A program made the translations under genes and the position numbers. From positions 21,924-85,923 of the forward strand of contig JBBRNH010000013.1 of the NCBI GenBank assembly GCA_038230415.1: 64,000 bases of DNA, given 5' to 3'. The notes under the pieces are model-generated. The model was not told the origin of the DNA, did not search any database, and saw nothing but the letters and a program-made list of their open reading frames with translations. Shown here piece by piece: positions 44,048 to 50,331 of this stretch (the first letter of the stretch is position 1; the number at the start of each line of letters is the position of its first letter). This stretch comes from JBBRNH01 sp038230415. GTDB lineage: Bacteria > Bacteroidota > Bacteroidia > Cytophagales > Spirosomataceae.

Positions 44048-45340
44048 CTAATTTACCTGCAAGGTCAAATTTTCGGTCGAGCTGTCGTCCATGTTTTTGG
44101 CGTTTTCGGGAACGGGTTGCCAGTTTTTGCCATTCACGACAAACTTAAACGGGTAGGTTTTGCCCACCTCGAAAGCCGTTTTGGGCAACGTCAGTTCAAA
44201 GGTGCGGGCGGTGGTATTGGTCATTTTGTAGCGGTCGTTGGCCGGATTCCAGTTGTTGAAAGACCCGGCTACGGTTACGCTTTTCACCGCATCGAGGTCT
44301 TCCGAATCGGGCAGGGTGTAGCTCATCACCACGTTGTCATTCGTCAGTCGGTAGCCGTAAATAATCTGCGGCACATCTTTGTTGATCACCAATCGCTCAA
44401 ACGTCATAGCCTGCACCAACGCTCTGTCTGCCTCCGGCACATACCCCGATTTAAGCAAAAACTCCCTGGCTTTTTCGTTTGAACTGAGCTTATACTCAAT
44501 GATTTCGCGCAGGGCCTGTTGTTTGTCGGTGGCCGTTGCGTAGTAGCTTTTGCAGAACTTGTAGCCCATAAAATAACCTAAGTCTTTCATCCGCTGGCCG
44601 TTGATGCTCAGGCCGTTAACGCCGTATAGCCAATCATAAAATTTGTTTTTGGTGCCGGAACTCATGTATTTTTTGAACAAGTCCCAAACCGCTTTTTCGT
44701 TTCGGTTGCCAAAGTCAATGTAGCCACCCGGATGAATAACGGCCATATCTTTTTCGTTCACGAGTTCGGCCACAAAATCGGCGGCTCCTTCCATGATCGA
44801 GTGAGACAGCAGCGCGTCGTCATAGATGGTTTGTTGGGTATGCACAAACTCGTGCAGCACAATGTCAATGGCCCAATCCGGGTTTTCGCTGGCAACTTTT
44901 TCGCAGCCAATAATCAGGTTACCGCCCCAAACCCGCCCGCCAAACACGCCCGTTCCGACAACGAAGAAAACATCGCCACTTTTAAAGGTTGGGTAAAGCT
45001 GCCGGAAACGCGCCAGTTTAGCGTCGAGCAACGGTTTCTGGGCCAACACCGACAGCATATAGGGTCTGGCTTTCAGTAGCTCAGCTCCTTTTTCCTGAAT
45101 CATATCAACCCAATTTTCGGCTTTCGCTTCCTGAAACCGAATCGTGTATTTCAATCCGAAAGCGGCTTTGTTGAGGTATAGTTTCTGGACAAAGGCAACC
45201 TGTTTAGCACGGTCGGTGGTGGTTTGAACGCTGTCGAAGGCGACCCAGAAATTCACAACATCCGTTGTAACAACGTTAATCTGGGCGTTTCCGAGCAGGC
45301 TTGAGAGCGTCAGGAACGCAACGAGGAATAACTTTTTCAT
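44048..45340 (-). CDS. Exported gluzincin-like metallopeptidase fused to a glycogen-binding-like domain
   Basis: Protein of 430 residues, signal peptide ending near LLGNAQ. A zinc motif HEFVH (163-167) is followed by EGAADF with Glu184, the HExxH...E arrangement of gluzincin peptidases similar to DUF2268-type proteins. The C-terminal ~85 residues are an AMPK/CBM48-like beta sandwich: VAGSFNNWNPANDRYKM (357-373), YPFKFVVNGKNWQPVP (396-411). That domain normally binds glycogen-type glucans or acts as a protein interface. The fusion of a secreted peptidase with such a domain is unusual. It lies between the S41 gene and the double-domain gene, all on the minus strand. Confidence 0.75.
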   Translation of the reverse strand: MKKLFLVAFLTLSSLLGNAQINVVTTDVVNFWVAFDSVQTTTDRAKQVAFVQKLYLNKAAFGLKYTIRFQEAKAENWVDMIQEKGAELLKARPYMLSVLAQKPLLDAKLARFRQLYPTFKSGDVFFVVGTGVFGGRVWGGNLIIGCEKVASENPDWAIDIVLHEFVHTQQTIYDDALLSHSIMEGAADFVAELVNEKDMAVIHPGGYIDFGNRNEKAVWDLFKKYMSSGTKNKFYDWLYGVNGLSINGQRMKDLGYFMGYKFCKSYYATATDKQQALREIIEYKLSSNEKAREFLLKSGYVPEADRALVQAMTFERLVINKDVPQIIYGYRLTNDNVVMSYTLPDSEDLDAVKSVTVAGSFNNWNPANDRYKMTNTTARTFELTLPKTAFEVGKTYPFKFVVNGKNWQPVPENAKNMDDSSTENLTLQVN

Positions 45341-45369
45341 GAGTTGATCGTGATGGGTTTTATTGAGTT

Positions 45370-45415
45370 GGCAATCTACATCAATACGACCTTTACCGTA
45401 TTGATGTAGATTGCC
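45370..45415. repeat. 19-bp perfect inverted repeat upstream of the metallopeptidase gene
   Basis: Arms at 45370-45388 and 45397-45415 (GGCAATCTACATCAATACG and complement) with an 8-base loop, between the stop of the double-domain gene and the start of the metallopeptidase gene. The hairpin is likely to form in mRNA and may partly terminate transcription inside the run. Confidence 0.9.
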
Positions 45416-45453
45416 CCGGCTCTGTTTTGGCTTCGGCAAGATACAGCCACTGA

Positions 45454-46104
45454 TTACTTCACGTCAAACGCCTGGCCCGCATCTTCGGCTTTCACGGTCA
45501 GAAACGGTTTGCCCGTGTCAATCCGTTTGCCGCTCATCACCACATCAACCTGCTCACTGTCGGCGAGGTATAGTTTGGTGCCGACAGGAAACGTAAACTT
45601 CCGATTCCCTCTCGGAGCCAGCATACAACCCGTAGTACCGTTGCCGATGTCGCCGGGTTCGTAGCTGATGAGGGTGATGCTGCGCGGTAACAGGCTGGGA
45701 TTACGGAGCTTAATGGTAATTTTTCTGGCCGAAACCTCGGCTTTGGCGGCTGCTTCGGCAACGGTGGGCGTGGCTTCGGTGGCTCCGGTGTCGGTGGTCA
45801 GGGTTTTGCCTTCGTCGCTGGCCGAAACGGTCAGAATCAGGCCGTTGCCGGTTTTGCCATCCTGACTGAAATACAGTTTGCTGCCAACGGGCCAGTTAAA
45901 CGGCATAGTTAGTCGTTTGTTCATCGAGAAGCCGTAGGCAATGCCTGGCCCCTGTACCAGAAACATCCGCGAATAACCCAGCGTGTTTTTGAGCATAAAC
46001 GTGACGCGGGCTTCGTTGCCGCTGGCCGGGAGCGGGGTTTGGGCCGAAACGGCGGTCGTAAACAGGCTCACGAAGAGCAGGGCGATAAGTGTGTTGGTTT
46101 TCAT
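45454..46104 (-). CDS. Exported protein with two copies of a small beta domain (unrecognised family)
   Basis: Protein of 216 residues, signal peptide MKTNTLIALLFVSLFTTAVSAQ. I do not recognise the family. Two similar beta-rich segments (about 33-104 and 128-215) are joined by an Ala/Glu-rich linker. Each starts with a strand of the form (V/I)T(F/I)xLxN, has a conserved PVG(S/T)KLY(F/L), and ends near LTV(S/K)A(S/E)D. A single-copy homologue is encoded at 49892-50242, with KNNGLLPRKF matching RNPSLLPRSI here. The promoter carries the shared triple half-site element (46163-46232). Confidence 0.75.
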   Translation of the reverse strand: MKTNTLIALLFVSLFTTAVSAQTPLPASGNEARVTFMLKNTLGYSRMFLVQGPGIAYGFSMNKRLTMPFNWPVGSKLYFSQDGKTGNGLILTVSASDEGKTLTTDTGATEATPTVAEAAAKAEVSARKITIKLRNPSLLPRSITLISYEPGDIGNGTTGCMLAPRGNRKFTFPVGTKLYLADSEQVDVVMSGKRIDTGKPFLTVKAEDAGQAFDVK

Positions 46105-46162
46105 TGGGTTTGGTAATGCCGCAGCAGTTGTTTATGATTGACCGAATCGTCGGACCGTGATA

Positions 46163-46232
46163 CAAATGTCTGGCGGGGCGAGGTGGCCCGCGCCTTAAAT
46201 TAAATTTGAGTCGGCTCAAATCGTGTTTTGAG
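46163..46232 (-). promoter_or_regulatory. Shared triple half-site promoter element, copy A
   Basis: On the plus strand TTGAG-TCGG-CTCAAATCGTGTTTTGAG occupies 46206-46232. A -7-like box (minus-strand GACATTTG, 46163-46170) lies exactly 35 bases away on the side of the gene starting at 46104. Flanking bases CGCGCCTTAAA and GTCTGGC are also shared with copy C. The element places three TTTGAG/CTCAAA half-sites upstream of the start, as for an activator site. Confidence 0.8.
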
Positions 46233-46271
46233 CCACGTTCTAATCATTACCCGTGATTTCCCTTTGCTCGA

Positions 46272-46652
46272 TCACTGATTTTCTTTCGCATAGCCCATCC
46301 GCAGGTTTGTATCACCGATCACTTTCAGGCCTATTTCTGCTGACCGCGACGATGCATTGGCAAATAGGGCCGTAGCCCCGGTTGCAAACTCCAGAACCCG
46401 CTGCTTACCCGGTTCGAGTTGGCCCAATACTGTTACCCGCCCGTCTGATTGCCTTTGGCTGATTAGTACGGTGCAACTACCGGCATTTTGCACTTGTGCC
46501 GAAAAGGCACCGTTGCTGTTGCCCCCCAGTTCAAAAATTCTGCCCGCGGGAATGGTGGTGGCCGAGCCGAGGTAATTCGAGCTAAACGGGCCATTAGAAC
46601 GACAGTTGCTGAGCAGCAGTGTCAGGGCCAGAACGGCGATTAACGTTTTCAT
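46272..46652 (-). CDS. Small hypothetical lipoprotein
   Basis: Protein of 126 residues. The signal peptide ends in a lipobox-like LLLSNC (Cys17). The rest is beta-rich without known motifs: IPAGRIFELGGNSNGAFSAQVQNAGSCTVLISQRQSDGRVTVLGQLEPGKQRVLEFATGATALF. It resembles no family I know. It is transcribed in the same direction as its neighbours, after the S41 peptidase gene by about 66 bases. Confidence 0.65.
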   Translation of the reverse strand: MKTLIAVLALTLLLSNCRSNGPFSSNYLGSATTIPAGRIFELGGNSNGAFSAQVQNAGSCTVLISQRQSDGRVTVLGQLEPGKQRVLEFATGATALFANASSRSAEIGLKVIGDTNLRMGYAKENQ

Positions 46653-46718
46653 GAATGGTTTTGGTTTGATGATTCAACTTGGACTGATTTGTGTGATGAT
46701 CTGCGCCGGGTTCCGGCC

Positions 46719-48320
46719 TCATTTTGAGTTTTCCTGGCTCTTTTTGATAGCAGCCTGCAAAACGCCATCCTTTCCGGTGATTATATCGTCGATTTTTTCG
46801 GCCACCGGATAATCAGGCAGTCGTTTGGCGGGATACACTTTGTTGAGGGTGCCTTCGGCCATCAGCGGCATATCAACGGTTAATGAACTGTTGGGTAGTT
46901 TAACGGTATAACTCCGACCGGCACACAGCACATTGCTGTATGGATCGCCCCCATTTTCTTCGCCCATAAACAGGATCGGCTGGCTGGTAGTCTGGCGGTA
47001 TTTATACAACTCCCGGACAAAAATATTGGCCGCTGAGAACGTCCCGCCATTCGTCAAGACGTAAATACGGCCTTTAAACCGCTGTTTTGCCGGTTGATAC
47101 CGCGTTTGGCTGCTGTACTGTGGTTTCAAAACCAGTGTGCTGTCGTCGCGCAGAAATTCAGCCGGGTTTTCGATGTAGGCTTTTAGATCGTCAGACAGAT
47201 TTACGGCGTACTTAACAAACGGAAACGCCCGGCTCGGAGCCTTGTCGAAACCCGCAATCGTAAACGGCTTTGGAAGAATATGGGCGAGCAAAATAAACTC
47301 GTAGCTATCGCCCCCGCCTTCATTGTCGCGTAGATCGAGGATAAGGTTTTTCGTCTTTCGGGTGTTCATATCGGCAAACGCACTGTCCAGGAAAGGCTCG
47401 TACTGCTGTTTGAAGTTTTCGATAAACCCTTTGTAAAAACTTCCCACTTTCAGATACCCCGTGCCGGTGGCTACGGATGGCCTGTATTGCAACTGTTTCT
47501 CAAAATGGCTCAGGCCTTTCTGGTTCAGGGCCACGTAGGTTTTCTCCATGTCAGCCGGATATTTGGCTTTTATGGCTACCGATTCCGGTTTGCCAGCCAG
47601 TTTCAGCGCGTATTCCGTTACCGACGGATTGAACAGGTTGTGCAGGAAATGGAAGTAATAGTAATTATAGAGGTTGTAGTATTTGAACGTCTGATTGATG
47701 CCGTCGGCGGGGATGTAGGGCAGCATCGAGTTCACGAGTTCCTGGGTCGGTACCCCGTTGATCTGTTCAATTTCCGCGCCCCTCGTCACTATCTGTTCGT
47801 CGCTGTAATCGCCCAATGCGTACAATTTTTTGTTCAGAACCAGGAGTTGCAACGGCAGGTAACGCTTGTCTTTGCTCAGAACGCCCAATTTGTAGTTGGG
47901 ATTCCGTTCGTCGGGCAGGTTGATTCGGGTGTGGCCGTGTCCGAGCAGCGTGATGAGGTAGCGCATCTTCAGGTAATACGACGCTACGGAGGCATCGGCT
48001 GTGAAGGTTTGCTGAACGCTGTCGCATTTGGCATCGAACACGGCTTTCTCGATAAAATAGTACAACCCGGCATGACCCTCCTGCAACGTTCCCCTGAAAA
48101 TGGTGAAGTCTTCGGTTTGGTTGGCTACGGTCAGGGTGGCAGGTTGGGCTTGTAGTTTTGCCAAACTGAATAGAAGGGCTACCGTAATCACGGCCACGAA
48201 TCGCCTTCCCGACAGAAGACGATTCGTGACAGGGCTGCACTTAATAGACTTGCAATCAATAGACCTTGCAGCGATAAGCCGGGCCGTAGCAATCGGAACA
48301 ATAGTTGGGTTCGTTTTCAC
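46719..48320 (-). CDS. Exported S41 family peptidase, second copy
   Basis: Up to 533 residues from a GTG start. The first ~38 residues are an unusual basic, Ile/Ala-rich extension before a typical signal core (FVAVITVALLFSLAKLQAQ); its first residues (MKTNPTIV) equal those of the small protein at 49892-50242, which suggests a shared origin of this gene start. The S41 core is visible in NLILDLRDNEGGGDSYEF, IYVLTNGGTFSAANIF with the Ser of TFSAAN as nucleophile, and MGEENGGDPYSNVL. It belongs with the other S41 gene to an exported-peptidase set. The promoter carries element copy B. Confidence 0.85.
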   Translation of the reverse strand: MKTNPTIVPIATARLIAARSIDCKSIKCSPVTNRLLSGRRFVAVITVALLFSLAKLQAQPATLTVANQTEDFTIFRGTLQEGHAGLYYFIEKAVFDAKCDSVQQTFTADASVASYYLKMRYLITLLGHGHTRINLPDERNPNYKLGVLSKDKRYLPLQLLVLNKKLYALGDYSDEQIVTRGAEIEQINGVPTQELVNSMLPYIPADGINQTFKYYNLYNYYYFHFLHNLFNPSVTEYALKLAGKPESVAIKAKYPADMEKTYVALNQKGLSHFEKQLQYRPSVATGTGYLKVGSFYKGFIENFKQQYEPFLDSAFADMNTRKTKNLILDLRDNEGGGDSYEFILLAHILPKPFTIAGFDKAPSRAFPFVKYAVNLSDDLKAYIENPAEFLRDDSTLVLKPQYSSQTRYQPAKQRFKGRIYVLTNGGTFSAANIFVRELYKYRQTTSQPILFMGEENGGDPYSNVLCAGRSYTVKLPNSSLTVDMPLMAEGTLNKVYPAKRLPDYPVAEKIDDIITGKDGVLQAAIKKSQENSK

Positions 48321-48345
48321 TGAGCAGTTTTTTTGATGACTGCGG

Positions 48346-48415
48346 CAAGATGATCGCTTGACAAGACTCGTTTCGCTTCAAAAAGAAATTGAGTCGGCTC
48401 AAAACATGATTTGAG
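48346..48415 (-). promoter_or_regulatory. Shared triple half-site promoter element, copy B
   Basis: On the plus strand TTGAG-TCGG-CTCAAAACATGATTTGAG occupies 48389-48415. At exactly 35 bases on the gene side lies TCATCTTG (minus strand, 48346-48353), a two-mismatch -7 box. It serves the S41 gene starting at 48320. This copy lacks the flanking CGCGCC block of copies A and C, so the triple half-site itself is what is conserved. Confidence 0.75.
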
Positions 48416-48430
48416 CCATCAACGGTGTTG

Positions 48431-48448
48431 TCAAGACCTCAGTCTTGA
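48431..48448. terminator. Small stem-loop after the erythromycin-esterase-like gene
   Basis: A 7-bp perfect stem (TCAAGAC/GTCTTGA) with a four-base loop lies 7 bases after the stop codon, without a T run. Confidence 0.4.
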
Positions 48449-48454
48449 TAATAC

Positions 48455-49759
48455 TCACTGCGCCCACAGCGATACGGCGGGCGAGTCACGAACGACAAAC
48501 ACGTACTGGAAATAATCGGTTGTAACGGTGTGTTCGGTATCGTCAGGGGCTATTTTGGTGCCGGTCATGCCGCCCACTTTCACTAACGTCAGCTTGCTGC
48601 GGTAGGGTGAGTCGGGCGCGTTGAGTTTGATGAGCGTGGTTTGGTTAGCCACCGTTACGGGTTCCAGTTCGCGGAAACCATCAACCCCAAAAATCCGTCC
48701 GTCGGCATCCACATACGTCATCTCGACAAACGTCTCCCCTTTTTTGCGGAACATAGCCGGCACGTGATCGCGGTGAAGCAGCATCCGGCTGTCTTTGGTC
48801 ATGATGGGCATCGTTACCACCCGCCGACCCGCCTTCGCCAGCAATCCCGAAACGGTTGGGCTTTTGTTGATCCCGGCCTGCATAACGTGGCTGTAGCCCC
48901 AAAGTCCGTAGAGTTTTTCGTGTTCTAAGTGCATTTCGGCGGTCAGAAACTGCGTCAGTCGGGCGGCTACATCGTCGCGGGTGAGGCCCTGCCCGGAGTA
49001 GGGCAGCATCTCGAATACCTGCCGGAAGTTCAGTAGCTGATCGCCCAACAGGGCCGCATACGTTGCCGGATTCGCCTGATAATCAGCGTTAGTTCGTTTG
49101 GCAAACGGCAAGAGTTTACCCAGCGTTACACCCGGTTGTTGCATCAGCAGCCGCAGACTGTCAAGCACCGGATTATCCGCCGTTTTAGCCGCCGTGAGTT
49201 TTTGGTGTGCTACTTGCCGGAGCCAGTCAACGGCCATGCTGCCTCCGCGCTGAAACCAGTCTACACCCAAAAACCGGATACGGAGCGAATCGGGCCGGAT
49301 TTGGTTGTAAGCGCGGATAGCCACGAGTTTGTCATAAAATTGCTGGTTCCCCCACTGCGACGTACCGGCCATTGTGGAGGCCAAAAACCCCCGAAACAGC
49401 GAATCGAGGGGTGTTTGCTGGCCCGTTGTCAGGTATCGGTTCACGAGGTCGGCCTGTGCAACGTCCATTTCGGCTAAGTAATAGCGCAGACCAACGCGCT
49501 GATTGAGGTGTTTTAGCAACGCCAGGTCAAGGGTTTGGGGAGCCGCGTAGCCGTGATTTTCGCCCAGCAGAAACACGTCGCTGGCATAAAACGCCGAATC
49601 AAACAGCGCGTAACTATTCGATTCAGCGGGCGTAAATACGGTATGATTCGTTTGGAGGTAAGTATCGTTTTTCTGAGCAAACAGGGGTGGCACAACGCCC
49701 ATCAGCAGAAAAAACAAGACAGTAAGAACAAGAAGCGGGGCAGTGATGGTCGTTTTCAT
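48455..49759 (-). CDS. Exported erythromycin-esterase/ChaN-like hydrolase
   Basis: Protein of 434 residues with signal peptide (LLVLTVLFFLLMGVVPPLFAQ). The segment VFLLGENHGYAAPQTLDLALLKHLNQRVGLRYYLAEMDV matches the N-terminal GExxH-type core of the erythromycin esterase/ChaN superfamily; LYGLWGYSHVMQAG supplies the second conserved histidine region. Macrolide resistance is not implied, since most family members are uncharacterised hydrolases. Its own promoter has a perfect -7 box overlapped by a GGCTCAAA half-site (49782-49793). Confidence 0.75.
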   Translation of the reverse strand: MKTTITAPLLVLTVLFFLLMGVVPPLFAQKNDTYLQTNHTVFTPAESNSYALFDSAFYASDVFLLGENHGYAAPQTLDLALLKHLNQRVGLRYYLAEMDVAQADLVNRYLTTGQQTPLDSLFRGFLASTMAGTSQWGNQQFYDKLVAIRAYNQIRPDSLRIRFLGVDWFQRGGSMAVDWLRQVAHQKLTAAKTADNPVLDSLRLLMQQPGVTLGKLLPFAKRTNADYQANPATYAALLGDQLLNFRQVFEMLPYSGQGLTRDDVAARLTQFLTAEMHLEHEKLYGLWGYSHVMQAGINKSPTVSGLLAKAGRRVVTMPIMTKDSRMLLHRDHVPAMFRKKGETFVEMTYVDADGRIFGVDGFRELEPVTVANQTTLIKLNAPDSPYRSKLTLVKVGGMTGTKIAPDDTEHTVTTDYFQYVFVVRDSPAVSLWAQ

Positions 49760-49781
49760 AAATCGGTTTGTGTTTTTGACT

Positions 49782-49793
49782 GGCTCAAAAGTA
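49782..49793 (-). promoter_or_regulatory. -7 box with overlapping GGCTCAAA half-site (element D)
   Basis: TACTTTTG on the minus strand (49786-49793) is a perfect -7 box 27 bases upstream of the ATG at 49759. The plus-strand GGCTCAAA half-site (49782-49789) lies across it. The same overlap occurs in the 52758 promoter. Only the half-site, not the full triple element, is present here. Confidence 0.6.
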
Positions 49794-49891
49794 GAGCAGC
49801 CAACCCGTCACGTACCGAAAAAAGGGATAGTCAGCACCGTTTGGGATGAACAGCAACCGCCGGGACGATTGGCGGGACGGTTGGCCTTTTT

Positions 49892-50242
49892 TCAGCGATC
49901 AACCAAACGAACGGTTTTACCGTCATCCTCCACTTTCACCGTCAGCAGCGGCTTTCCCGCTACATCCTGCCCGCGCATACTGGCGTTAATTTCGGGTTGC
50001 GTCACCTGCGCCAGTGTTGTGCCGACCTTTAGTTTGACCTCGTAAGACCGGCCCGGCAAAATGTAGGCCGTGAATACGTTATCGGGTTTCACGGCAGGGT
50101 ATTTTTCCAGAAACTTGAACTTGCGGGGCAACAGGCCGTTGTTTTTCAGCCGCAGCGTTACGTTTTGCGGAGCCTGCCCAAAGCAGGTCGTAGCGAACAG
50201 GCTCACGAAGAGCAGGAAGACAATCGTTGGGTTGGTTTTCAT
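49892..50242 (-). CDS. Exported single-domain homologue of the 45454-46104 protein
   Basis: Protein of 116 residues from MKTNPTIVFLLFVSLFATTCFGQ, a signal peptide almost the same as that of the double-domain protein. The mature part is one copy of the same beta domain (about 27-114), with VTLRLKNNGLLPRKF at the start, VGTTLAQV in the middle and GKPLLTVKVEDDGKT at the end. Function unknown. The upstream frame extends to 50455 inside the receptor gene and is not credible. It follows the receptor gene in the same orientation. Confidence 0.75.
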   Translation of the reverse strand: MKTNPTIVFLLFVSLFATTCFGQAPQNVTLRLKNNGLLPRKFKFLEKYPAVKPDNVFTAYILPGRSYEVKLKVGTTLAQVTQPEINASMRGQDVAGKPLLTVKVEDDGKTVRLVDR

Positions 50243-50331
50243 CAGCATCGGTTTTAGAATCAATTCAATCGAAAAAAGTAATGTCATTATTGGCTGATAA
50301 TCAGTGAGATCAGCCGTATAAATCTGTGTAA

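Noticed and set aside
48455..49759. Macrolide resistance determinant
   Set aside because: Only superfamily motifs are present, in an exported-protein context; nothing supports macrolide hydrolysis.
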